From the NCBI GenBank assembly GCA_023053545.1, contig JAKZAN010000004.1, forward strand, positions 744,001 to 808,000: DNA of 64,000 nt, in the 5' to 3' direction. The notes beneath the pieces are model-generated. The model was not told the DNA's origin. It saw nothing but the letters and a program-made list of their open reading frames with translations, and did not search any database. A program made the position numbers and the translations under genes. Positions 20,469 through 30,960 of the stretch are shown in pieces. The DNA is from Lepidurus packardi. Its lineage: Eukaryota > Arthropoda > Branchiopoda > Notostraca > Triopsidae. Numbering within the stretch: the stretch's first letter is position 1; every line of letters starts with the position of its first letter.

Positions 20469-20889
20469 TTAATAACTGGCGGGGGTCGGGGAGAAAGCGG
20501 GGGTACGGTAGGCGACGGGAGCAGCATAGGTTGGGGCGGTATAAGCTGAGGCAGAGTAGGTTGGGGGACGGACGGTGGCCCACACGGCGGCGACTTCCGG
20601 GGTGTATGTGGGGGCGACGGGCAAGTGGTCACCCTTGGGCTGGAATCCGTTCTGGTCAGCAACCCAGGCCAACGTATTACGCTGGCCTTCTGGGGTAACG
20701 ACAAAAGAAGATCCGCGGTGGGTGTTGCCCATTTCCGTGCCGATAATCTTCCGGACTTCAGATTCTTCAAGGGTCGTGCCGTCAGATCCGGCTCGGCTAT
20801 AATAAAGTCAATACTTGAAGTTAATGAATCAAAAGGATGATTGCACTGGCTTACCTCCAGTAGCTGCTTGCATCTGGGTTGCGGACATC
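20469..20889 (-). pseudogene. RR-family cuticle protein gene lacking most of exon 1 (copy B)
   Basis: Exon 2 (20469-20796) is open and encodes the same chitin-binding region as copy A, with few substitutions (PVAPTYTPE for PVASTYTPE). Upstream, the short intron and only the last 30 or so bases of exon 1 survive. The signal peptide, promoter and ATG are gone, replaced by LINE 5' UTR sequence from about 20889. It cannot produce a secreted cuticle protein. Confidence 0.85.
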
Positions 20890-21075
20890 ACAAAACACAC
20901 TCACGGACATCACAAAAACACAAACAAAAAGGCAAATATATATATATATGCTTTTATACGTTTTTCCCTTTTTAATTAATCACGCCAAAAAAAAAAACTA
21001 CACGCTATCACGGGATTCTAACTCTCGTGATGAATTATGAACTAGAAAATGACTTTTGCTCGGGAACGATCGGAA
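20889..21075 (-). mobile_element. 5' end of the 5S-targeting LINE (copy B)
   Basis: Read on the minus strand it begins TTCCGATCGTTCCCGAGCAA, matching the first bases of the LINE at 9427, and continues into the 5' UTR (ATCACGAGAG...CCCGTGAT, then A/T-rich). It is truncated after about 185 bp. It is the extreme 5' end of the element, preserved with its 5S flank. Confidence 0.87.
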
Positions 21076-21130
21076 TTGACTTGAAGGAGCTGACGAGTCT
21101 GGGTACATTCTGTGTGGTATGGCCGTTGGC
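21076..21130 (-). pseudogene. 5S rRNA: 5S rRNA gene 5' part (nt 1-55), split by LINE
   Basis: Minus-strand copy of 5S nt 1-55, ending CTCCTTCAAGTCAA exactly where the LINE starts. This is the same boundary as at 9426/9427. The conserved upstream block follows at 21174-21213, 43 bp from the gene start. Confidence 0.9.
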
Positions 21131-21173
21131 GTAATCAGTCCTTTTCACACTCAATAAATAGGGCCGCATGTTG

Positions 21174-21213
21174 TTGCGGTAACGTCTGAGCAGGCCGAAG
21201 GAACGCTACGAGT
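21174..21213 (-). promoter_or_regulatory. Conserved 5S upstream block (minus strand)
   Basis: Reverse complement of the GACTCGTAGCGTTCCTTCGG / CCTGCTCAGACGTTACCGCA block, positioned upstream of the split 5S gene at 21076-21130 with the usual spacing. Confidence 0.65.
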
Positions 21214-23490
21214 CCGCGCCCGAACCGTCTTGCTTGTGACCGAATTGGATTTTCAAGAGCTTAAGTTCCAGATATACAGAACATGCCGTGTGTTCCCGTT
21301 ACAAGGATTTTGGCCTTTTGTCCGTTCCGGTATGATCACTAGTTGTTTTGTCCCGTCCATGATAAGCCTTTAATTAACTAACTGCGAAAACTACTCCTGA
21401 AATGCACTCGTTTTTATATTTGGTAAAGTTTTTACAACCTAAGAAAGTTCTGAAAAAGTTATTTTATTTTTTATATTTGCGCGGTTAATATTTTTGTTTA
21501 GAAGATAAAGTTTGTGGTTTGTTTTGGGTGTGCAAACGTCATCTGGCGGGGTCGCTTTTGATTGGACGCTTTTGAACGCTTTTGATGGCGCTAAAGTAGA
21601 ACAGTAAAACTTCCCATAGAGTCTCCTCTACCTCACCTTTTACATCTCAGTGTTCTCCAAAAGTAAATACAACAGGTACTGTTTATTGTGATCACTTGTT
21701 ATTATAATCAACCCAATACATACAATCAAATTATACAATCAAATTTAAAAGAATTATACAATCAAAAAGAATTATGCAATCAAAGAATTATACAATCAAA
21801 TTTGAAAGGATCAATTAAAAATGATAAAATTTATGGCATTTTAATCGGCTATTAGTATCACACTTTCGGATATTAAAATCGATTTTGAAAGAATCTTCAC
21901 ATGTATAACACAGTAACGAAACTACAGTAGTCATCGCTACATGGGCTTTGCAAATTTACCAATGACATTACTTTTAAGCCATTTTGACCAATGCTGTCAT
22001 TTCTAGCCGATTACTACGCGTAGGGGGGAATTCCTTGTAAAATCCTCAATCAATTAAATGAGTAGGTTATTAAATTGAATGACCTGCTGCTTTTAATTGA
22101 TGGGGGAATTTAAAATGGGTTTCGCTTTGAGAGTAGGAGTATAGTAGTCATCGTTGTCATCCCATAGTAGTGTAGTAGTAGCAGTAGTTAGTAGTAGCAG
22201 TAGTTAGTAGTAGCAGTAGTTAGTAGGAGTAGTAATAGTAGTAGTAGTGGTAGTGGTAGTAATAGTAGTAGTAGGAGGAGGAGGAGAAGTAATCGCGTAG
22301 ACTTCAAAGGCGCACTGTTAGTTGTGTTTTAGACATTTGGTTAAATAAAATGGCGACGAACAAAAGAGCTGTCTTAAATGAAAAAGGGAAGTTGCGGTTC
22401 ACTGTAACTTATGACATCAGATCAAATCATAACAAAGCTACCTATATGTATAGATGTAGGTACATATTTCCGATTTTCAGTTATTAGAATCTCCGATGAA
22501 TATAATCAATATTCACTTGACAAGTGATATGATCACAATAAGTGGCACAATAAGCGGTATATACCTGTACATAATTAAATAATATGTAGGCTACATTAAT
22601 GACAGCAACAAACGGTAAAAACTTGAATCCATATTGTATTCAATTTTGTCTTAGAACCAACCTCGCGGAACAACGAAACCTAGTTTGACCTAAGCAAAGT
22701 TGGCTAGATTTCTTACTCTTGACCCAACTTAACCTAAACATGGTTTCTACTCTTGAATGCAACATAACATAAACTAACGTAACTATATATTTGGCACTAA
22801 TCTGCGACTGTTGAAAAACTAGAACGCGTATCGGCTGAAACGTAAGAAATCCGTCTTTCGGCAATAAATACATTAATCTTTTTTTTATTCCCAATCTCTT
22901 AGTTACCTTAAGACAATTTCGGTCCTTCCGTTCAGTAACTTTAAGTGTTCCCTATTTTGGGTGAGAATTTTAGTAAACCTTGAATACAATTTTTAAAGTA
23001 GAATAAAAATATTTTAAAAGTCCTGTACTTCAATGAAGAATCAAGTTTACTTTGTCAAAATTGATTAGGAATACTTTTGACTCGATCAGAGGACAACTAC
23101 CTTTTGTTTTGGTTGTTTTAATTTCCCAGATAGGGAACCCCGTACGTGAGATTTGATCGATACTTGTTGCGATGCTACCCTCCACTGGAGTTAGATTGCA
23201 TGTAACGAGAATTTGCTTAAGAGTCTTCAGCTGACCTTGGACAAGACAAGAGCTGGTAAACACTCAGATAAGAAAAACCGGAAAAACAAGTCAGAATTGA
23301 AGGTCCAAGATTTCGCGAACGGGGAATTCTGTTCACCGCTTCACGCGTATTCGCACATGTACACTTAACGATGCAGGGAAAAGGCAAACACGGAAAACGA
23401 TCACAACACGAAAAGGTATAACCGTATATACTGATATACATCTGCAAGTCAATGTCCATGCCACGCACTCGTTACGCCACTCCTATTTCC
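21214..23490. other. Non-coding upstream region of peroxidase 1
   Basis: Copy B equivalent of 4714-6930. It includes the ATACAATCAAA tandem units (about 21722-21800) and an expanded AGT microsatellite (about 22136-22290). No gene supported. Confidence 0.6.
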
Positions 23491-23496
23491 CAAGCT

Positions 23497-23530
23497 TATT
23501 TAAACCTCGTTGACCGCTGTAGCTCAGCTA
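23497..23530 (+). promoter_or_regulatory. Core promoter of peroxidase 1
   Basis: TATTTAAA at 23497-23504 and TCAGCT at 23524-23529, identical to copy A and nearly identical to the promoter at 30496. Confidence 0.65.
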
Positions 23531-23570
23531 GTTTAAGCGTTTGTGCGACGACGGTAACATTTTAAACGCA

Positions 23571-26500
23571 ATGGTAATTGAAGGAATTAGGAATTTGATT
23601 AATCAATCAATCCAGTATCTCTAAACTAATTAGTTCATTTTAAAACATGTAAAATATTAGGGAACGTTTGGAGCTACGCACTTACGATGGTTAACCGCGT
23701 GCGTTATTTGGATGGCTGCCAATGCACAGATCTCATTACCGGCTAGCGATCAGTCGTTGCCAACCACTACTTGCCGTTCAAGCAGAGGTCTAGATGGGAT
23801 TTGTCGCACGTTATCTGAATGCGCAAGCCTAATTGGGGATGAAATAGTATCCGAAAGTGTAATTTGCCACCTAGAAGGTGGAGCCTCAGGCATTTGCTGC
23901 GCAGATTCACCGGTGAACGCCACAACCAGTAAGTACCGTCTCTTTAAAGCTCCCGTATACCTTAGCTTATTGATGCGAAAGAGTCACAGATGGCACTGAT
24001 GTTTCTTAGTGTTTTCTAAAAGCCTTGCATAGAAATGTAAAACAAGAAACAAATAGCTAATTGCCGCCAGATTTTTATCGCTTGTTTTGCTTCTGGAAAG
24101 TACAACTTGTCACCACAGTTTGCCGTAACAGCACAACGTCCTAAATCAAGACATCCAACTTTCGGAGCAAGATTTATTAAAGAAATTTCATGGAACTCAT
24201 AATCAGAATTTATAATTGATCTTATACATTTAATTCCATATATTTAATTACATTTAATACATTTAATTCAAGTGTCAGCTCTTAACTATATACTATTTTC
24301 TGTTTAATCATAGCTGTGTCGAATCATAGTAAATATCTTAAAAAAGAAATGAAATCAAGAATACAAATCCAGAATTAAAAATAAAAGTTGACATCAATAT
24401 TATATATGCTAGCGGAAAATGTGCCGTTCACTCGATATAGTACATGTGAAGAGGCAACACACAAGATGACACCGAAAGTGGTGACCCACAATACTGGACT
24501 AAACAAACTTCCCAAACCTAAAATTGTCACATAAACCTCTTTATTTAAAATTCTATTATCTGTCTTTGAAGGGCGTAAGATTTCCATGGAAATTTTTCGA
24601 ATCTCAATGCCGGCCGCACCGATCGCCTTTAATTTCCTGGATACCGTGTTCCAGGAAAGTGCACTATTTGGTGTGAGTCAGGTGCAAGGTCAACGTGTTA
24701 TGGGAACGTCGTTAAATTAACCGCAACATACAAGTACTGCAAAATACGCCCTCATTTGGCCACTTCCAATTTTTCCAGACCACTGCTGATGCAGCAAAAT
24801 TAGCTGACCGCGCACTTGCAGTCATTGGAGCAACGCGCCGAATCCAAGAGCAGTAAATTTTACTCCGACTTTAAATACCTTTCAATTTAAGTGAAACTTT
24901 AAACCTCTGTTTTTTTAGGTTCAATTTAACCTCTATACAAGGAGGCATTGGTCTGAATGCCTTCTCAGTGTCAAATACTGAGACTTTGCGTCAAGCTTGT
25001 CCCAAAGTACCCATATGCACGCAATCTAAATACCGGACACCGGACGGTTCATGCAACAATTTGCAAAATAAGCTTTGGGGTAAATCTTTCACGCCAATGC
25101 AACGCATTTTACCCCCTGTATACGCAGACGGTAATTAATAACAATCATAGTCACAATTTATAATATTAATGAGAAGAAGAATTATCAAAAAGATATTTCC
25201 GAGTGACCTCATTGCTTTCATTAACGGATTTAAAGGTATTTGGGAGCCCAAAGTAGGCAAGGACGGTCAACCATTGCCTAGTGGGCGTTTGGTGAGCGCA
25301 AGCTTAATCCCAGATATTGATGTCCCTCGGCGAGAATTAACGTTGATGGTTATGCAATGGGGTCAGTTTATTGACCACGACTTGGATCACACGCCGATCT
25401 TCACCTTAGGTAGGCTTTTCCCCCATATAAATACACTTATAATTATATAAAAGACCACAGAAGCATACTAATTATGCCACTATTTCAGCCAATCAGAGTG
25501 GGATCGAATGCTGCACTGCGAATGGGCTCGGGTTTCTCAGTGGGAATGAAGTCCATCCGCAGTGTTTTCCAATCACAATTCCAGAAAATGACGCAGTTTA
25601 CGGTCCTTCCAAGCGACGCTGTATGAATTTTGTGCGTAGTCTGCCCGCACCGCGCCCAGATTGCAACTTCGGTTACGCAGAAGTGGTAAGGCAATTTACT
25701 TCAATAAATAAATAATAATACTCCTGGGATCATTAACGTAAATCTTTCTTAGATGAATCAGTTAACGCACTACATGGACGGTAATCAGATTTACGGCAGT
25801 ACCGCGCAAGTAGCGACCAAGTTACGCACCATGCAAGGGGGTAAACTGCGTTCGTCGCCCAACTTGCAGGGTAAGGAGTTCTTGCCATTGCAGCCCAGAG
25901 GGGATAACTGTTTGCGAGAAACTTGCTTCGAGTCCGGCGATCTGCGTGTTAATGAGCAGGTACAACTAACCTTGATGCACACGATTTGGTTACGGGAACA
26001 CAACCGGATCGCCGACGAACTCGCGCGGCTTAACCCCAGCTGGAACGACGAAGTTTTATATCAAGAAACGCGCAGAATTGTTATTGCGCAGCTGCAACAC
26101 ATCACCTTCAATGAGTGGCTACCCATTGTCTTAGGTAACCCCAAACGAAACCTCCGTCATGGCAAAGTTACACATATTTTAATATTATGCACTTAGGTAC
26201 TTCGTACTTGCGCATCTATGGTATTGCATCTTCGAGCACGGCGTACTTCGGCGGCTACGACCCTTCCATAAACCCGAGTGTTACTAACGAGTTCGCTACC
26301 GCAGCCTTCCGCATGGGCCATTCAATGATCCAAGGAATAATCAAGTATACTTTAAATTACTGTTTATCCAACAAAGAAAGAAATTAAGATTCCTGATAAC
26401 TCGTAACGCATTTTATTGTATTTTTAATGCATTTCCTTCCACTTCCGTAGATATTTTCTTTTTATTCCTTTTAAGAATGTATTGATTCTTCACATGTTTG

Positions 26501-27379
26501 TTTTAGATTGTTCACCAGTCTCCACAGAAGCGACCGTAACTTCACGATCAGCTCAAACATGAATGAACCCACTGTCCTGCGCAGTCCTGGCTGGATTGAC
26601 GCAGCTACTCGCGGATTACTGGACCAAGAATCGCAAAATTTTGATTTCTCAGTAACCAGCGAAGTATGCTATTTACTAGTCAAAATGAGCACCACTGCAA
26701 TTCACCCATCTTTTTCTTTTTAGGTTACTTCGAAGCTTTTCCGCGGGGAGGGGCCATTGGGTCTTGACTTGGTGGCGCTGAATCTCCAGCGCGGTCGTGA
26801 CCATGGGTTACCTGGGTACAACGAGTACCGCGAAGTGTGCGGTTTAGGTCGCGCACAGAGTTTCGAGCAATTAGGCAACCTGATCGACCCCAAAATGATC
26901 CCCGCACTCAAGCGCGTATATAGACACGTGGATGACATTGACCTTTTCATCGGAGGCTTAGCAGAAAAGCCGCTAGCCAATGCGTTGGTCGGCCCTACTT
27001 TCACTTGTCTAATTGGCGACCAATTTGCGCGCGTCAAGAAGGCCGATCGATTTTTCTACGATTTGGGGGGGCAGTCACACTCATTCACTCTTGGTAATAC
27101 TGCCAATCTTCATGTTAATCAAATTCCAGTTCACTATTGCCTTTGCAACGACGCGACTTACGCAAATAATTCATTCCACATTTTTTAGATCAACTGCAGC
27201 AATTGCGCAAAGTTAGCCTAGCTCGCGTTCTCTGCAACAATAACGACGGAAGTATTGACAACATTCAGCCCTTGGCCTTCAGAGCAGCTCGTGGCTTTAA
27301 CAATCGCGTTTCATGCAACAGCGAAACTATTCCAACCATAGATTTACGACCTTGGATCAAAGATAACCTTTCCAGATAG
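23571..27379 (+). pseudogene. Secreted haem peroxidase (chorion-peroxidase-like), copy 1, one frameshift
   Basis: Animal haem peroxidase with a CLIP-like N-terminal module. Exons: 23571-23573, 23661-23928, 24572-24852, 24919-25130, 25236-25409, 25489-25685, 25753-26134, 26197-26344, 26507-26663, 26724-27093 and 27189-27379. Each has the same length as in the intact gene at 30570-35347, except exon 3, which is 281 instead of 280 nt. The extra base (GTTAAATTAACC versus GTTACTTAACC) puts a TAA in frame and would truncate the protein before the catalytic domain. All other exons are open and keep the catalytic motifs (QWGQFIDHDLDHTP, AAFRMGHSMI). It is either a very recent pseudogene or a sequencing error. 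Its 3' end joins 5S DNA at 27475. Confidence 0.9.
23946..24200 (+). mobile_element. GGCTCCC-type MITE fragment in peroxidase 1 intron 2
   Basis: Same element as at 7386-7640, carried along in the duplication. It starts AAAGCTCCCGTATACC and matches the interior of the longer copy at 59652-60296. Confidence 0.72.
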
Positions 27380-27474
27380 AAATGATTTACCTCTGAAAGT
27401 ATTTAAAAGTGGAATGGTTTTTTAAATCACTTTGTAAGTCAGATAAATAATAAATTTTAAATTAAAAAAGAAAT

Positions 27475-27551
27475 CTCCCGGAAGTCAAACTTCGTTGGAC
27501 CCGGTCAGTACTTGGATGGGTGACCGCCTGTGAACACGGGTGCTATTGGCT
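27475..27551 (+). pseudogene. 5S rRNA: 5S rRNA gene 3' part (nt 42-119) fused to peroxidase 1 3' end
   Basis: Begins CTCCCGGAAGTCAA, again at 5S nt 42, right after an A-rich stretch (AATTAAAAAAGAAAT) that follows the peroxidase 1 polyadenylation signals. It runs to GTGCTATTGGCT and a T-run with a few substitutions and one deletion. No LINE sequence is recognisable immediately upstream. Confidence 0.88.
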
Positions 27552-27628
27552 TTTTTGTCTCTAAGCCTGAAATCAAGTCTTTAGTTTTTGATTTCAAAAA
27601 TTTTTGATTTTGATGGTTCAGGCCGGGA

Positions 27629-27668
27629 CTCCAAGCATTCCTTCGGCCTGCTTGTTAATTACCGCAAA
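27629..27668 (+). promoter_or_regulatory. 5S upstream block (orphan)
   Basis: GGACTCCAAGCATTCCTTCGG followed by CCTGCTTGTTAATTACCGCA. This is the block of the next 5S unit in the array, but no 5S gene follows; the H2A 3' flank is next. Confidence 0.55.
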
Positions 27669-27863
27669 AAAACTGATTCTATTAAGGGTGAAAAATTGTT
27701 TACTTGTGGGACAATTTTCTTGCGTTCTTTCATTCATATATTTTGCTCTACCCTCAAGACAGTTAGCGGGATAAAATTTGTTGCTGCTTTTTCAAAACTA
27801 CATAAACAAGATTTAAAGAGTCTTAGGAGCCAAACCGGCAATAACTTTCGGAAGAGAGATGGT

Positions 27864-27879
27864 GGCCCTGAAAAGGGCC
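27864..27879 (-). terminator. Histone mRNA 3' stem-loop (H2A)
   Basis: Minus-strand GGCCCTTTTCAGGGCC with an ACCA flank, 35 bp downstream of the H2A stop codon. Confidence 0.93.
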
Positions 27880-27913
27880 GTTGCGAAAATTGCAGTAGAA
27901 TGAAAAAAACGTT

Positions 27914-28276
27914 TTAGGCTTTCTTTTCAGTTTTCTTAGGCAGAAGAACGGCTTGGATGTTGAAGAGCACATTTAACGCCGGACAAAAGCTTGTCGTTTG
28001 CTCTTCGTCGTTGCGGATGGCCAACTGCAAATGACGGGGAATCATACGGGACTTTTTGTTGTCACGCGCCGCATTGCCAGCCAACTCCAAGACTTTGGCA
28101 GCCAAGTACTCCATAACAGCCGCCAAATACACGAGTGGGCCAGATCCTACGCGCTCGGTATAATTGCCTTTGCAAAGCGAACGATGGATGCGACCGACGA
28201 GGAACTGAAGCCCGGCACGGTTGGAGCGCGACATGGACTTGCCCTTAACTTTACCTCCTTTGCCACGACCAGACAT
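27914..28276 (-). pseudogene. H2A: Histone H2A, degenerate
   Basis: Starts [20 protein letters not shown] and keeps the H2A fold up to [14 protein letters not shown]. It then passes through an out-of-frame stretch replacing the LNKLLSGVTIAQGGVLP segment, and returns to [15 protein letters not shown]. Several invariant positions differ ([14 protein letters not shown] for PVGRIHRLLRKGNY, AAKVLEL for AAEVLEL). The acidic patch and docking domain are damaged, so it is best read as a pseudogene. It is divergent from H2B at 28503 and has its own 3' stem-loop. Confidence 0.9.
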
Positions 28277-28502
28277 ATTTGAAAGATTAAAAGAGCTGTT
28301 GAAAAGGGTATGCGTCACCTTCGTTTCTTAACGTCACGTTTCCCGGTAGTATAATTTAATAACTGCAGTGACGATCTGCCGCAGAACAGGAATCGCTCAC
28401 TGACAGGCAAATAGAGTTAAGGGTCCAGCTCCGTCTAGTTTTCAGCGCGGGTCTTGGGGACATGAAGTGGTTGGTTGCAAGCCATGCAACCAGTGTCCCA
28501 CG
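28277..28502. promoter_or_regulatory. H2A-H2B divergent intergenic region
   Basis: 226 bp between oppositely oriented H2A and H2B start codons, the usual shared promoter arrangement. No clear paired TATA boxes are visible, so regulation may be lost along with the genes. Confidence 0.45.
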
Positions 28503-28731
28503 ATGCCTCCGAAAACAAGCGGTAAAACAGCCAAGAAGGCGGGCAAGGCCGAGAAGAACATATCCAAGACCGACAAGAAGAAGAAGCGCCGCAGGAAGGA
28601 GAGCTATGCTATTTACATTTACAAAGTGCTCAAACAAGTCCACCCTGACACTGGCGTTTCCAGCAAAGCCATGAGTATCATGAACAACTTTGTCAATGAC
28701 ATCTGTCACCAAGTACACCAGCTCAAAGTAA
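28503..28731 (+). pseudogene. H2B: Histone H2B with internal deletion
   Basis: The N-terminal tail and first helices are intact ([60 protein letters not shown]). The sequence then jumps to the codons for VTKYTSSK in another frame, removing about 60 codons of the histone fold. The native TAA is at 28729-28731. A histone stem-loop follows 27 bp later. It is broken but retains recognisable flanks. Confidence 0.92.
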
Positions 28732-28758
28732 GAGCTTTCGCCTGGAAGAAAACCCAAC

Positions 28759-28774
28759 GGCTCTTTTCAGGGCC
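28759..28774 (+). terminator. Histone mRNA 3' stem-loop (H2B)
   Basis: GGCTCTTTTCAGGGCC, a stem-loop with one G-T wobble, placed 27 bp after the H2B stop. Confidence 0.92.
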
Positions 28775-28814
28775 AACCAATTCCTTGACGAAAGTTTGGT
28801 TCGTACTACTTGCT

Positions 28815-28873
28815 TGTCGGGCCCGGTCAATACTAAGAAGGGTGACCGCCTGAGAACACCGGGTGCTGTTGTC
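28815..28873 (+). pseudogene. 5S rRNA: 5S rRNA 3' fragment
   Basis: About 59 nt matching the 5S 3' half from TGTCGGGCCCGGTCA through GGGTGACCGCC to GGTGCTGTTG, with several changes, then a T-run. It sits 40 bp after the H2B stem-loop, so histone and 5S units are physically linked. Confidence 0.85.
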
Positions 28874-28989
28874 TTTTTCGCTCTTTTTGGACTGAAATCC
28901 AATATTCTGATTTGTATTTATTTTAAATTATTTAACGTCTATAGTGGTTAAAGTTAGGTTGGTCTTATGTTACTTTAGGCATATGACGC

Positions 28990-30960
28990 CGCATATTATG
29001 ATCACTGGTTATTAGAGCCAGCCGCACTATACAATCAAATTTTAAAAAACCTATTTAAAATAATGAAATTCGTAGCATTTTAGTCGTCTGTTAGTATCGC
29101 ACTGTCGGATATTAAAGTCATTTTAAAAATAATCTTCACATCTTCAGCACAGTAACGAAACTAGAGCAATGATCGCTACATGGACTTTGCAAATTGACCA
29201 ATGACATTGCTTTTACGTCATTTTGTCCAATTCCGTCATTTCTAGCCGATTACTACGCATGGGGAAAAATTCTTTCTAAACTCGCCAATCCATTAAATGA
29301 GCAGATTATTCAATTGAATGACCAGCTGCTTTAATGGACTGGGGAATTTAGAGCTGATACCGTGTTGAAAGCCCTACAGAGTAGGAGTAGGCTTCAAAGG
29401 CGCAGTGTTAGTTGTGTTTTAAACTTATGGTTATATACAAATGCCTACGAACAAGAAAGGAGTTGATTTAAACGTAAAATAGAACTTCTCGCTCATTGAA
29501 ATTTATGACGTCAGTTATACTCATTATCAACTAGTCTTCTGTACAAACTTAGCAGCTGAACCAGAAGAAATATTTCTGGCGGAATACTTGTCAAAACAAA
29601 TTCGTTGGCCAAACGTGCTCACACGCAAACGTCAAGTTTTTGCCCTTCGAATTTCAGGCATTATTTCTGATGAGAAAGTGTTTAGCTATATACGAAGGTG
29701 CTACAACTTCGGCGTTAGACTTGGGCTAAAATAATAAGGCATAAATAACACGAATTGAAAAGATTTAAGTATCATTAAAATGGACCTGGAGTCTGTCGTC
29801 TGAACTCCATAATTATTCGCTGTTATTGTCCAAGTTGAGGTCCATTAACGCTAAATCGATGTTAGAGTCACGTCTAGCCAGGCTTTATTCCTAATCTCTT
29901 AGTTAGTTTAAGACAATTTTGATCCATTCCGTTCAGGAATTGAAGTTTTTTCAACTTTTGGCACGGATTTAAGTAAACAATGAATACAACTTTTCAGGTA
30001 GAATAAAAAACATTAAAAAAAATCACGAACTTCAATGACGATTCAAGTTTACTTTTTTCCCAATTACTAGGAATACTTTGGATTCGGGCCAAGGACAACT
30101 AGACTTTTTTTGGCTGTTTTAAGTCCCCGGATGGAAAGCCCCGTACGTGAGATTTGACCACTTGATGGGATGCTACCCTCCATTGGAGTTATATTGCATC
30201 TAACGAGAATTTGCTTAAGAGCCATCCGCGGCCTTGGACAAGACAAGAGCGGGGGTACACTCAGGTAGGAAAAACCGGATAGACGAGTCAGAATTGGGGG
30301 TCCCAAGATTTCGCGTCCGGGAAATTCCTTTCACTGCTTCACACATGGTCGCACGTACAATCAACGATGCCGGGAAAATACAAACATGGAAAAAGAACAC
30401 AACACCCAAAGGTGAAACAGTACATACACTGATATATATCTGCAAGTCAGTGTCCATGCTACACAATTCGTTATGCCACTCCTATTTCCCAAACTTATTT
30501 AAACCTCGTTGACCGGTGTGGCTCAGCTAGTTTGAGCGTTTGTGCGACGGTGATAACACTTGAAGCGCAATGGTAAGTTGAAGTGATTAGGAGTTTAATT
30601 AATCAATCAATCCAGGATCTCTAAATTAATTAGTCGAACATTGTTAGGGAACGTTTGGAGCTACGCACTTACGATGGTTAAGCGCATGCGTTATTTGGAT
30701 GGCTGCCAATGCACAGATTTCATTTCCGGCCAGCGAACGGTCCTTACCGACCATTACTTGCCGTTCAAGCAGAGGTCTAGATGGGATTTGTCGCACGTTA
30801 TCTGAATGCGCAAGCTTAATAGGGGACGAAGTAATCGCCGAAAGTGTAGTTTGCAGCCTAGGAGGTGAAGCCTCAGGCATATGCTGCGCAGAATTACCGG
30901 CGAACGATCCAAACGGTAAGTACCGTCACCTTAAAGCTCCCGTATACCTTACCTTGGTAT
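28990..30960 (+). repeat. Third, diverged copy of the peroxidase upstream block
   Basis: Homologous to about 5190-7385 of copy A and 21690-23945 of copy B, but with many substitutions and indels. It lacks the receptor and cuticle genes. It contains the 5' flank, core promoter and exons 1-2 of the intact peroxidase gene. The tandem ATACAATCAAA repeats and AGT microsatellite of copies A and B are reduced or absent, so it represents an older duplication or faster decay. Confidence 0.88.
30496..30529 (+). promoter_or_regulatory. Core promoter of peroxidase 2
   Basis: TATTTAAA at 30496-30503 and TCAGCT at 30523-30528. The core is conserved with the two other copies although the surrounding DNA is diverged. 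Confidence 0.68.

Larger units (their letters stand above)
17926..24304. repeat. Segmental duplication, copy B
   Basis: Second copy of the block at 1-7735, same orientation and order. It starts within the AT-rich sequence left of the gustatory receptor gene. Homology to copy A ends at about 24304 in peroxidase intron 2, but here the peroxidase gene continues to its last exon. It lacks about 0.9 kb between the receptor and cuticle genes; the junction shows a short tct microhomology. It also lacks most of cuticle exon 1 and most of the LINE remnant. The AGT-type microsatellite at about 22136-22290 is longer than in copy A. Confidence 0.93.

Noticed and set aside
20228-20770. 180-codon minus frame across cuticle exon 2
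   Set aside because: It is an alternative frame of the cuticle exon running into intergenic DNA; the RR consensus is in the other frame.
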